From positions 248,001 through 312,000 of the forward strand of contig NZ_JAHPZX010000001.1 of assembly GCF_021325795.1 (NCBI RefSeq): a DNA stretch of 64,000 nucleotides. Reading direction: 5' to 3'. The stretch is from Bordetella sp. LUAb4. Lineage in GTDB: Bacteria; Pseudomonadota; Gammaproteobacteria; Burkholderiales; Burkholderiaceae_B. Positions within the stretch are counted from its first letter, which is position 1. Each line of letters opens with the position of its first letter. The notes below the pieces were generated by a model. The model was not told where the DNA came from. It searched no databases and saw only the letters and a list, made by a program, of their open reading frames with translations. Position numbers and translations under genes: made by a program. Below, one piece after another: positions 44,686 through 54,901 of this stretch.

Positions 44686-45681
44686 TTACTGAACGCCGCC
44701 GATATTTCGTTTCTCGAACAATTCCGTCCACTTCACCTCCTCCGCGGCCATGAACGTCCCGAGCGCCTCCGGAGTGTTGTTGGAAAGCGGCACGACGAAC
44801 CCTTGGGAGGCCAAAGCTTCCCGTAGAACCTCCTGCGCCAGCACGTTGTTGAGCGCGCGGTTCAGGCGCAAGATCACGGGGGATGGCGTTCGTGCCGGTG
44901 CCACAATGGCAAACCAGGCACTCCCCTCTGCTTTCATGAACCCCAACTCCTCGATGGAAGGAACATCCGGAAGCTCCGGCAACCTGGCCGCGGACATGAC
45001 CGCCAAGCATCGAGCCATATCGGAGTTCAAGTAGGGCTGGGCGGTAGCCAGCGAAGTGAACAATAAATCCACCCGCCCTCCGATCATATCCACGAGCGCT
45101 GGGCCCGAGCCTTTATAGGGGAGATGCAGCAGCTCTATGCCGGCAGCCTTTTGAAGCGCCTCGCATAACAGATGATTTACCGAACCCAGGCCAGTCGACG
45201 CGCAACTCAGGCTTAGCGGGCGCCCTCTGGCCAGATCCATCGCCGCCTGGATCGAGGCCACGTTGACGTGGTTTCCCATGACAAGTATGAAAGGCAATTC
45301 CACGACCATGCCAACCGGCGCAAGGTCTTTAGAGAAGTCATAGTTCATGTGCCCATACATTTTCTTGTGCAGGGTGATTTCATGATTTGCCAAGTAAAGC
45401 GTATAGCCGTCAGCGGGTGCGCGGGCTACGGTAAGTGCGCCGATATTGCCCGAGGCGCCGGGACGGTAGTTCACGACGATCGGTTGACCGAGGTCTTCGG
45501 CCATATATTTCGCAAGTTGTCTTGCGAGCGTGTCACTGGCACCACCAGGAGGGTATCCAAGGATCAGCGTGATCGGCCGTGACGGATATTCCACGCCGCG
45601 CTCGGCCGCCGCGACACTCATCGGCAGCAAGCTTCCCGCAATGAGTAAAGCAATCAAACGTCCAGCTACTGTCCGGCCCAT
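44686..45681 (-). CDS. Bug-family receptor, array copy 5 (331-residue subgroup)
   Basis: A 331-residue receptor; the leader MGRTVAGRLIALLIAGSLLPMSVAAAE is a good signal peptide. Loops are YPPGGASD, VNYRPGASGNIGA and CASTGLGSVNHLLCE, with Val replacing Thr. In the C-terminal signature the Glu-Glu-Ala of its sisters reads FMAAEEVKW. The protein starts 48 bases after copy 6 stops, consistent with one transcript. Confidence 0.9.
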   Translation of the reverse strand: MGRTVAGRLIALLIAGSLLPMSVAAAERGVEYPSRPITLILGYPPGGASDTLARQLAKYMAEDLGQPIVVNYRPGASGNIGALTVARAPADGYTLYLANHEITLHKKMYGHMNYDFSKDLAPVGMVVELPFILVMGNHVNVASIQAAMDLARGRPLSLSCASTGLGSVNHLLCEALQKAAGIELLHLPYKGSGPALVDMIGGRVDLLFTSLATAQPYLNSDMARCLAVMSAARLPELPDVPSIEELGFMKAEGSAWFAIVAPARTPSPVILRLNRALNNVLAQEVLREALASQGFVVPLSNNTPEALGTFMAAEEVKWTELFEKRNIGGVQ

Positions 45682-45729
45682 TTCCCGCCTTCAGTACGCA
45701 GTTCAAAGAAGACTCGGCCAGGCCTGTCG

Positions 45730-46725
45730 TCACTGGACGCTGCTGACATTCAGTCTCTCAAGCGCTTTTGCCCATTTCTGCGCCTCTTCACCCATGAACA
45801 TGCCTAGCGCGCCGGGGGTGTTTTGCGAGAGCGGAACGACGAAGCCTTGGGCGGCCATGGCTTCACGCATATCTTCCTGCGCTAACACGGTGGTAAGAGA
45901 GCGGTTCAGGCGAAGGATCACGTGCGAGGGCGTTCGTGCCGGCGCCACGATGGCAAACCAGCCTTCCCCCTCGTTCATCATGAGGCCAAATTCCTCTATG
46001 GTTGGGACATCTGGAAGTTCGTGCAATCTGGCCGGGGACATGACGGCCACACATCGAACCGCGGAAAATCTCAAGTAAGGCATCGCCGAAGCCAACGACG
46101 TGAACATGAAATCAACCTGTCCTCCAACCATATCCGCCAGTGCGGGCGCCGCGCCTTTATAAGGAAGATGCAACATCTCCACGCCCACGGCTTCCTGCAA
46201 CGCTTCGCACAACAGATGGGCCGTGGTTCCTATTCCTGTCGACGCACAACTCAGGCTGCCCGGACGGTCTCTGGCCAGATCCATCGCATCCAGAATCGAA
46301 TTCGCGTTGACGTGATGCCCCATCAGAGCGATGAAGGGCATCTTCGCCACCATGCCTACCGGCTTCAGATCCTTGGCGAAGTCATAATTCAAGTACCCAT
46401 ATACTTTCTTGTGAAGGGTCACCGGGCGCGAGGCCATGTAAAGCGTGTAGCCATCGGCTGGGGCACGGGCGACCGCCAATGCGCCGATATTTCCCGCAGC
46501 GCCGGGGCAGTAATCGACAATGACCGGTTGCCCCAGGTCCTCGGACATATGCTTTGCGAGCTGCCTTGCCAAACTGTCCGCACCAGCACCCGGAAGCGAT
46601 CCAAGAATCAAAGTGATCGGCCGTCGTGGATACACCTTGTCGCTCGTGGCCGCCGGAGCGCTCAGCGGCGCGACGCGGTCCTCGACGCCCAGGGCAATCG
46701 GGCTTCTGGCTGGTTTCAGCCCCAT
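45730..46725 (-). CDS. Bug-family receptor, array copy 6, with damaged export signal and ligand loop
   Basis: 331 residues and open throughout, but the leader MGLKPARSPIALGVEDRVAP lacks a hydrophobic core: Glu-Asp-Arg stands where sisters have hydrophobic residues, and Pro replaces Val. The ligand loop, PPGG in all close copies, reads SLPGAGAD. VDYRPGA is changed to VDYCPGA, adding a Cys. The second domain (CASTGIGTTAHLLCE, HLPYKGAAPALAD) and C-terminus are normal. It is probably not exported or not binding, an early pseudogene without stop codons. The ATG is preceded by GGAGGTGGGAAG. Confidence 0.75.
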   Translation of the reverse strand: MGLKPARSPIALGVEDRVAPLSAPAATSDKVYPRRPITLILGSLPGAGADSLARQLAKHMSEDLGQPVIVDYCPGAAGNIGALAVARAPADGYTLYMASRPVTLHKKVYGYLNYDFAKDLKPVGMVAKMPFIALMGHHVNANSILDAMDLARDRPGSLSCASTGIGTTAHLLCEALQEAVGVEMLHLPYKGAAPALADMVGGQVDFMFTSLASAMPYLRFSAVRCVAVMSPARLHELPDVPTIEEFGLMMNEGEGWFAIVAPARTPSHVILRLNRSLTTVLAQEDMREAMAAQGFVVPLSQNTPGALGMFMGEEAQKWAKALERLNVSSVQ

Positions 46726-46739
46726 CTTCCCACCTCCAA

Positions 46740-47735
46740 TCACTGAACGCTGCCGACATCCAGTCTTTCGAGCGCTTTTGTCCACATTTCCGCCTCTTCG
46801 CCCATGAAGGCTCCTAAAGCCTCGGGAGTGTTGTTAGAGAGCGGGACGACGAACCCTTGAGAGGCCAAGGACTCCCGCACATGCTCCTGCGCCAGCACAT
46901 TGTTGAGGGAGCGGTTCAGGCGGAAGATCACGTGCGATGGCGTTCGTGCCGGCGCCACAATGGCAAACCAGGCATTCCCTTCAGCCTTCATGAACCCGAA
47001 TTCCTCGATGGAAGGAACATCCGGAAGCTCGGGCAACCTGGCCGAGGACATGACGGCTAGGCATCGAACCAAACCGGATTTCAAATAAGGCAAAGCGGTA
47101 GCCTGCGAGGTGAACATAAAATCCACCCGCCCTCCAATCACATCAGCCAGCGCAGGCGCCGTACCCGTGTAGGGAAGATGCAGCAAATCTATACCCGCGG
47201 ATTCCTGCAACCTCTCGCACAGCAGATGATTAACCGACCCGACACCAGTGGACGCGCAACTCATGCCTCCCGAGCGGTCTCTGGCCAGATTCATCGCCTC
47301 CTGAATCGAGGCCACCTTGACGTGATTTCCCATGAGAAGGACAAAGGGTAGCTTGACGGCCATGCCAACCGGAGCCAGGTCCTTGGCGAAGTCGTAATTC
47401 ATATGCCCATACAATTTCTTGTGCAAGGTCACTTCGCGGGTTGCCACGTAAAGCGTGTAGCCGTCGGCGGCAGAACGAGCCACTGTAGCTGCGCCGATAT
47501 TGCCCGAGGCGCCGGGGCGATAGTCAACGATGATCGATTGCCCCAGATCTTCACCCATATGCTTTGCAAGCTGTCTTGCCAACGTGTCACCGGCACCGCC
47601 AGGTGGATACCCGAGGATCAACGTGATCGGCCGTGCCGGATATTCCACGCCACTCTCAGTCGCCGACGCACTCATAGGCACCACGTTCCCCGCAACGAGC
47701 GAGGCGATCAAACTTCTGGCTACTTTTAGTCCCAT
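46740..47735 (-). CDS. Bug-family receptor, array copy 7 (331-residue subgroup)
   Basis: A 331-residue receptor; leader MGLKVARSLIASLVAGNVVPMSASATES, loops YPPGGAGD and VDYRPGASGNIGA, second domain CASTGVGSVNHLLCE and HLPYTGTAPALAD, where PYKG is PYTG. It stops 14 bases before copy 6 starts and begins 13 bases after copy 8 stops, so the three are almost certainly co-transcribed. All motifs are otherwise intact. Confidence 0.9.
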   Translation of the reverse strand: MGLKVARSLIASLVAGNVVPMSASATESGVEYPARPITLILGYPPGGAGDTLARQLAKHMGEDLGQSIIVDYRPGASGNIGAATVARSAADGYTLYVATREVTLHKKLYGHMNYDFAKDLAPVGMAVKLPFVLLMGNHVKVASIQEAMNLARDRSGGMSCASTGVGSVNHLLCERLQESAGIDLLHLPYTGTAPALADVIGGRVDFMFTSQATALPYLKSGLVRCLAVMSSARLPELPDVPSIEEFGFMKAEGNAWFAIVAPARTPSHVIFRLNRSLNNVLAQEHVRESLASQGFVVPLSNNTPEALGAFMGEEAEMWTKALERLDVGSVQ

Positions 47736-47748
47736 TTTCTGCCTCCGG

Positions 47749-48744
47749 TTATTGAACACTGCTGACATTCAACTTCTCGAGCACTTCCGTCCATTTCTCC
47801 GCCTCTTCGCCCATGAAGGTTCCTAGCGCCTCCGGGGTATTGTTGGAGAGCGGAACGACAAACCCTTGCGCGGTAAAAGCTTCCCGCACAAGGTCCTGAG
47901 CCAATACGTTGTTGAGAGAGCGGTTCAGCCGAGAAATCACGTGCGATGGCGTTCGTGCCGGCGCCACAATCGCAAACCAGGCATTTCCATCGGCCCTCAT
48001 GAACCCGAACTCCTCGATTGAAGGGACATCCGGAAGTTCGGGCAACCTGGTCGTGGATATGACGCTCATACACCGAACCGCATCGGATTGCAGGTAAGGC
48101 AAGGCGAAAGCCAGTGACGTGAACATAAGATCCGTCCGCCCGCCCACAATGTCCGTTAGCGCGGACGTCATACCCTTGTAGGGAAGATGCAATATCTCTA
48201 CGTCGGCAGCCTCCTGCAGCGCTTCGCATAACAGGTGGTTTGTCGATCCCATCCCGGTCGATGCACAACTGATACTTCCTGGACGCTCTCTCGCCAAACC
48301 TATCGCCTCCTGAATCGAAGCTGCTTTGACGTGTTTCCCCATAAGAAGTACGAAAGGCAATTTCACTGCCATCCCTACCGGCACCAGATCCCTGGAGAAG
48401 TCATAATTCATGTGCCCGTACATTTTCTTATGCAGGGTTTCCGACCGACTCGCCAGGTAAAGGGTGTAGCCGTCGGCCGGCGCACGCGCCACCGCCATTG
48501 CGCCGATATTGCCCGCAGCGCCGGGGCGATAATCAACGATGATCTGCTGACCCAGGTCCTCGCCCATATGCTTGGCGAGTTGCCTCGCAACCGAATCAGT
48601 GGCACCACCGGGCGGAAATCCAAGAACCAACTTGATCGGCCGTTCTGGGTATGACGCGCTGCTTTCGGCGGCCACTCCACTTATCGGCATTACGCTCCCC
48701 GCAACGACCGAGGCAATCAAACTTCTGGCTACTGACAGTCCCAT
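47749..48744 (-). CDS. Bug-family receptor, array copy 8 (331-residue subgroup)
   Basis: A 331-residue receptor; leader MGLSVARSLIASVVAGSVMPISGVAAES, loops FPPGGATD and VDYRPGAAGNIGA, second domain CASTGMGSTNHLLCE. The strand HLPYKGMTSALTD departs from the PALxD of its sisters. The C-terminus EVLEKLNVSSVQ matches copies 4-7. The 5' flank (GGAGGCGGGAA before ATG, then CTCAACGAGAA) is homologous to those of copy 4 and the remnant. It is the first of the five closely related copies in transcription order. Confidence 0.9.
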   Translation of the reverse strand: MGLSVARSLIASVVAGSVMPISGVAAESSASYPERPIKLVLGFPPGGATDSVARQLAKHMGEDLGQQIIVDYRPGAAGNIGAMAVARAPADGYTLYLASRSETLHKKMYGHMNYDFSRDLVPVGMAVKLPFVLLMGKHVKAASIQEAIGLARERPGSISCASTGMGSTNHLLCEALQEAADVEILHLPYKGMTSALTDIVGGRTDLMFTSLAFALPYLQSDAVRCMSVISTTRLPELPDVPSIEEFGFMRADGNAWFAIVAPARTPSHVISRLNRSLNNVLAQDLVREAFTAQGFVVPLSNNTPEALGTFMGEEAEKWTEVLEKLNVSSVQ

Positions 48745-48880
48745 TTCCCGCCTCCAGTAAGCTGGTCCTCAACGAGAACCGCTGAGCACCGCGACACGTT
48801 GGGGGTATGTAGGCTATTAGTCGCCACAGGTTCCCATGGGCATCGTGCTTTAGGCCCTTAGCCGGGATTAGCTGTGTTTA

Positions 48881-49034
48881 ATCAGGTGCCATACAACCGA
48901 AGCGAATCAGCAGCGTTTGGTCAGGCGCCACATAGCCAAGACGAGGCAGCCCCGTCCAATCAAGCGCCACAGCCAAGAAAGAACAGCCGCGTTCAACCGG
49001 GCGCCATATAGCCAAGGCGCGCGAGTCGTGAACG
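48881..49034. repeat. Imperfect 39-bp tandem repeats at the 3' end of array copy 9
   Basis: Four copies of a segment with core GGCGCCATATAGCCAAG (GGTGCC, GGCGCC, AGCGCC, GGCGCC) begin at 48885, 48924, 48963 and 49000, spaced 39, 39 and 37 bases. The last copy is the coding end of array copy 9 (LGYMAPG-stop on the minus strand); the others lie in the spacer after its stop. The 48745-48880 part of the gap is the homologous upstream flank of copy 8. Confidence 0.75.
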
Positions 49035-49892
49035 TACTTCCGCCCTGGCCAGCACGGTATTCAGCGAACGGTTCAAGCGCCCGATGACGCGTGGCGGCGT
49101 TCCGGTGGGTACCATGACCGCATACCAATCGTCCGCGCCCGCTTCGGAGAATCCAACTTCTTCAATAGTCGGAACGTGGGGAATTTCCGCGATGCGCAGT
49201 TGCGAGGTCACCGCCACGGCGCACACACGGCCCGACTTGATGTGCGGCAAGGCCGCCGACAAAGGCGTGAAAAGAAAATCGACCAGCCCCGCGATCACAT
49301 CGTTCAACGCAGCCGCGGAGCTTTGATAAGGAATGTGCTGAAAACGCATCCCCGCCGACGCCTGCAGGATTTCGGACAACACATGATTGGTCGTCCCCAC
49401 CCCCACCGACGCGCACACATAACGCCCCGGACTGAATCGCGCCAGCTCTATCGCGTCCAGCAGATCACCAGCGGCAACATGATTGCCCATGATCACGACA
49501 ATGGGCATCGTCGCCACCATACCGACCGGCTTCAAATCGCGCGCGAAGTCATAATCCATGTACGGGTACATCGTCTTGTGCAACGTGGCCGAGCGGGTGC
49601 TCAGCAACATCGTGTAGCCATCGGACCGCGCACGTGCCACGCGCGCCGCGCCGATATTGCCCGACGCCCCCGGCTGATAATCGATGGCGACGGGTTGCCC
49701 CAGATCCTCCGCGATATCCGCCACCAGCGTGCGAGCCAGAATATCGGCCCCGCCGCCAGGCGCGGCGCCCAGCACCAAGGTAAGCGGCCGCAACGGATAG
49801 CAGCCTTCGGCGGCGCCGGCTTGCGGCTTGCACAAGGCCAGCACGGCGTCTCCCGCGACAGGCGTGCCCAGATCTCGTATTTCGTGATTCAT
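48993..49892 (-). CDS. Bug-family receptor, array copy 9, C-terminally truncated
   Basis: 299 residues from ATG 49892 (301 from ATG 49898); AAGGAAG is better placed for 49892. The loops AAPGGGAD, IDYQPGASGNIGA and CASVGVGTTNHVLSE are present. The protein stops at LGYMAPG, where its sisters continue about 33 residues to the terminal helix. The leader MNHEIRDLGTPVAGDAVLAL carries acidic residues and no basic start, so it is a weak signal peptide. Both ends are therefore damaged. The 3' end runs into 39-bp tandem repeats. It is probably a decaying gene. Confidence 0.75.
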   Translation of the reverse strand: MNHEIRDLGTPVAGDAVLALCKPQAGAAEGCYPLRPLTLVLGAAPGGGADILARTLVADIAEDLGQPVAIDYQPGASGNIGAARVARARSDGYTMLLSTRSATLHKTMYPYMDYDFARDLKPVGMVATMPIVVIMGNHVAAGDLLDAIELARFSPGRYVCASVGVGTTNHVLSEILQASAGMRFQHIPYQSSAAALNDVIAGLVDFLFTPLSAALPHIKSGRVCAVAVTSQLRIAEIPHVPTIEEVGFSEAGADDWYAVMVPTGTPPRVIGRLNRSLNTVLARAEVRSRLARLGYMAPG

Positions 49893-49921
49893 TTCCATCT
49901 TCCTTCTTGAGTTTGCGTCGC

Positions 49922-50914
49922 TTACTGAAGTGCCTTGATCTGCCTGTCGGCCAGCAGGCCTGTCCACCTATCGGTATCTTCGGCAATGAATACGCCAATC
50001 GCTTCCGGAGAGTTGTTCGACAAAGGCACGATGAAACCCAGGCTCGCCAGCGCTTTCTTGACGGCCTTCTTCTCCAATACGGCCGTCAGCGCGCGATTGA
50101 GCCGGACAATCACATCCTGCGGCGTGCCCGCAGGCGCCATGACGGCGAGCCATGCATTGCCTTTGGCTTCCATGAAGCCATACTCTTCGATCGCGGGTAC
50201 GTCCGGAATTTCAGCCAGCCGGACATCCGTCATCACCGCCATGCCGCGTACGGATTCGGCCTGCAAGTGGGCCAACGCCGAGGGCAGCGCGGTGAACATG
50301 AAGTCGGCGCGGCCGCCGATGACATCGATGAGGGCCGGCGCCGCCCCTTTATAGGGAATATGCGTCAGCTGCACGCCCGCGCTTTCCTGAAAGGCTTCGC
50401 ATAGCAAATGATTCGCCGTTCCCATGCCGATCGAGGCGCACGTCAGCATGCCGGGCGACGCCCGCGCCAGTTGCAGCGCGTCCTGCAAGGTCGCGGCCTG
50501 GATATGCTTACCCATGACCAGGACATAGGGCATTCTCGCGGCCATGCCAACAGCCACCAGGTCACGCGCGAAGTCGTAATCGATGTGACGGTACATGGAC
50601 TTGTGCAAGGCCGCGGACCGCGAAGCAAGATGCAAGGTATAGCCATCGGGCGTGGCTTTCGCGACGGCTGCCGCAGCGATATTGCTGGACGCCCCCGGAC
50701 GGTTCTCGACGATGACGGTCTGCCCCAAATCCTCCGACATATGCACGGCCAGCTGCCGCGCCAGCACGTCGGCGGCACCGCCTGGCGGATAACCGACCAC
50801 CAAGGTGATAGGACGCTGCGGATAAACGGCGGGATCGTCGGCGGCTTGCGCCCCTAGCGACGCCGCGCTGCCCGCCACGATCAACGCGGCCAATTGCTTT
50901 TTTCTCAAGCTCAT
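49922..50914 (-). CDS. Bug-family receptor, array copy 10 (promoter-proximal)
   Basis: A 330-residue receptor; leader MSLRKKQLAALIVAGSAASLGAQAADD, loops YPPGGAAD and VENRPGASSNIAA, second domain CASIGMGTANHLLCE and HIPYKGAAPALID, C-terminus LLADRQIKALQ. It keeps the two Cys of the second-domain loop. It is first in transcription order, 24-30 bases ahead of copy 9, and the array promoter should lie in 50915-51016. GC content is that of the core genome, unlike copies 4-8. Confidence 0.92.
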   Translation of the reverse strand: MSLRKKQLAALIVAGSAASLGAQAADDPAVYPQRPITLVVGYPPGGAADVLARQLAVHMSEDLGQTVIVENRPGASSNIAAAAVAKATPDGYTLHLASRSAALHKSMYRHIDYDFARDLVAVGMAARMPYVLVMGKHIQAATLQDALQLARASPGMLTCASIGMGTANHLLCEAFQESAGVQLTHIPYKGAAPALIDVIGGRADFMFTALPSALAHLQAESVRGMAVMTDVRLAEIPDVPAIEEYGFMEAKGNAWLAVMAPAGTPQDVIVRLNRALTAVLEKKAVKKALASLGFIVPLSNNSPEAIGVFIAEDTDRWTGLLADRQIKALQ

Positions 50915-51016
50915 ATACAGTCTCCCAAGGTTCGGCGGATCGCCGGCAATGCGCGATGCCCGTTGCATGGGTAGATCCCGCCCGGTGACTGGTTCCGCGC
51001 GCGGACGGCCGAGACG

Positions 51017-51087
51017 AAAAAAAACCTGAGCCCGGGCTCAGGTCGCGGCAAAAAAAAACCTGACCCGGGCATATTTCCCGGGTCAGG
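51017..51087 (-). terminator. Tandem rho-independent terminators after dnaJ
   Basis: On the minus strand the first is CCTGACCCGGG, a 7-base loop, CCCGGGTCAGG, then nine T (51050-51087). Eight bases later comes CCTGAGCCCGGGCTCAGG followed by eight T (51017-51042). Two strong terminators in series separate the heat-shock genes from the Bug array. Confidence 0.92.
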
Positions 51088-51147
51088 GTCTGGTTCATGT
51101 CCATCCGCCGGCACCCCGATCCGTTCAGGGCATGGCGGCGGAGAAAA

Positions 51148-52275
51148 TCAGCTGAAGAATTCCTTCACGCGATCCGTCCACGACTTGCTTTGCGGCGAAT
51201 GGCGGTCGCCACCGTCATTGAGCGACGCTTCGAACTGACGCAGGATCGTCTTCTGCTCATCGCTCAGGCGCACCGGCGTTTCCACCACGACGTGGCAATA
51301 CAGATCGCCCGGATAGCTGCCGCGCACGCCCCGTATGCCCTTGCCGCGCAAACGGAAGGTCTTGCCGGACTGGGTGCCTTCCGGAATGGAAATCTCGGCT
51401 TTGCCGCCCAAGGTCGGCACCTGCAGTTCCCCTCCCAAAGCCGCACTGGTGAAAGGTATGGTCAGCTCGCAGTGCAGATCATCGCCATCGCGCTGGAAAA
51501 TCTTGTGCGGCTTGATGTGGATTTCCACATACAAATCGCCCGACGGCCCGCCATTGACGCCCGGCTCGCCATTCCCGCTGGAGCGGATGCGCATGCCTTC
51601 GTCGATACCGGCCGGAATCTTCACTTGCAGCGTCTTGTTGCGGCGGATACGGCCCACGCCATCGCAAGCAACGCAGGGATCCGTGATTTCCTTGCCGGTG
51701 CCATGGCAGGTCGGGCACGTCTGTTGAACGCTGAAGAAGCCCTGCTGCATACGCACCGCGCCCGAACCACCGCAGGTGTGGCAGGTCTTGGGCGACGTAC
51801 CCGGCTTGGCGCCCGAGCCGTGGCAGGTATCGCACTTTTCCCAGCTGGGCACGCGGATTTCGGTATCGAATCCATTGGCCGCCTGTTCCAGCGTGATTTC
51901 CAGCGAATACTTGAGGTCGGCTCCGCGATACACCTGCGGACCGCCACGACGGCCGCCCGCGGCGCCACCGAAGATCTCGCCGAAGATGTCGCCAAAGGCA
52001 TCGGCGAAACCGCCACCCATGCCACCGCCCATACCACCAGCCGCATTGGGGTCGACGCCCGCGTGGCCATAGCGGTCATAGGCGGCACGCTTCTGTTCAT
52101 CGGTCAGGATTTCATACGCTTCCTTGACCTCCTTGAACTTCTCTTCCGCCTCTTTATTGTCCGGGTTGCGGTCCGGGTGGTACTTCATGGCCAGTTTGCG
52201 GTAGGCCTTCTTTATCTCATCGTCCGTGGCGTTCTTGGCAACGCCCAGAGTCTCGTAATAGTCACGTTTTGCCAT
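51148..52275 (-). CDS. dnaJ: Chaperone protein DnaJ
   Basis: A 375-residue Hsp40 co-chaperone. The J domain (1-70) holds YHPDRNP with the HPD triad; a Gly-rich stretch [11 protein letters not shown] follows. The zinc domain has four CxxCxGxG-type repeats ([32 protein letters not shown]), and the C-terminal substrate-binding domain ends near VETPVRLS. The ATG giving [12 protein letters not shown] is used; 23 upstream codons are open but not part of the family. It lies 158 bases downstream of dnaK. Confidence 0.97.
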   Translation of the reverse strand: MAKRDYYETLGVAKNATDDEIKKAYRKLAMKYHPDRNPDNKEAEEKFKEVKEAYEILTDEQKRAAYDRYGHAGVDPNAAGGMGGGMGGGFADAFGDIFGEIFGGAAGGRRGGPQVYRGADLKYSLEITLEQAANGFDTEIRVPSWEKCDTCHGSGAKPGTSPKTCHTCGGSGAVRMQQGFFSVQQTCPTCHGTGKEITDPCVACDGVGRIRRNKTLQVKIPAGIDEGMRIRSSGNGEPGVNGGPSGDLYVEIHIKPHKIFQRDGDDLHCELTIPFTSAALGGELQVPTLGGKAEISIPEGTQSGKTFRLRGKGIRGVRGSYPGDLYCHVVVETPVRLSDEQKTILRQFEASLNDGGDRHSPQSKSWTDRVKEFFS

Positions 52276-52433
52276 GATATTCCAGAGGCGGGATTCGACG
52301 GGCGCCGCCCCGGTTGGCCCGGCTACCTGCCGAGCGGCCCGCAAGCCCGCCGTTTATACGATCGCGCCCGGCACCGGAAAATTCCGGGGCCGGGCGTATT
52401 TACTGATTTACAGAACCAGCGAAAGATCAACCA

Positions 52434-54359
<1,926 letters not shown>

Positions 54360-54421
54360 GATGGATTACCTTGAAGAATTATGTTTTGAAAAATGAGAAA
54401 GGAAAAACTCGTTCCAAGACT

Positions 54422-54449
54422 AAGTGGTGACTACCGCGGACTTTTCAAG
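54422..54449 (-). promoter_or_regulatory. Possible sigma-32 promoter of dnaK
   Basis: On the minus strand CTTGAAA (54443-54449) fits the heat-shock -35 perfectly. The downstream TCACCACTT only partly resembles CCCCAT. It is about 65 bases before the dnaK start and weaker than the site at grpE. Confidence 0.4.
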
Positions 54450-54481
54450 TCGGACTTTTCCGACCCGGACTGCTCAGCCAC

Positions 54482-54889
54482 CTATTGCTTCGATTCAGCC
54501 GCAGGCTTCGCTTCGGCCCGCAATCGCCGCAACGCGTCGGTGAATTGCGGCAGGCCAGGCCAACCGGATATCCGCCCCAGGCGCTTGCCCTGGCGGAACA
54601 TCATGAAAGCCGGTACGCCGTGCAGCGAAAATCGCTGCCCCAGCGCCACGTCGTCGTACACATTGCATTCGAACCAGCTCAGGCCCAGGTCCAGCAAGGC
54701 ATCCTTGTGCAGCATGGCCGTCTGCTTGAACACATTGCAGTTGTAGCAATCCTGGCCCCACAGAAAGACACAGCGCAAATCGTCTCCGGGCGCCTGCACG
54801 ACCTCGCGGTCGAAACTGGCGCTATCGACGGCACGCATGCCGAAGATCTCGAAGACCTGCGCCGGGTCGAAAGCCTGGGAGCTGGACAT
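54482..54889 (-). CDS. Thioredoxin-fold protein between grpE and dnaK
   Basis: A 135-residue cytoplasmic thioredoxin-like protein (no signal peptide). The redox motif is C48-Y-N-C51 in WGQDCYNCNVFKQ, not the CGPC of housekeeping thioredoxin. The cis-proline loop HGVPAFMMFRQG and C-terminal helix are conserved. It starts 12 bases after grpE stops and so should share the heat-shock transcript. The function is not established; a link between redox stress and chaperone supply is plausible. Confidence 0.82.
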   Translation of the reverse strand: MSSSQAFDPAQVFEIFGMRAVDSASFDREVVQAPGDDLRCVFLWGQDCYNCNVFKQTAMLHKDALLDLGLSWFECNVYDDVALGQRFSLHGVPAFMMFRQGKRLGRISGWPGLPQFTDALRRLRAEAKPAAESKQ

Positions 54890-54901
54890 GGACCGACTCG
54901 T

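Noticed and set aside
48881-49034. CRISPR-like array of 39-bp units
   Set aside because: Units are contiguous and derived from the end of the Bug gene; there are no unique spacers.
52366-52395. Terminator between dnaK and dnaJ
   Set aside because: A 14-base imperfect hairpin exists but lacks a T-run on the minus strand; it may be an RNA-processing hairpin, not a terminator.
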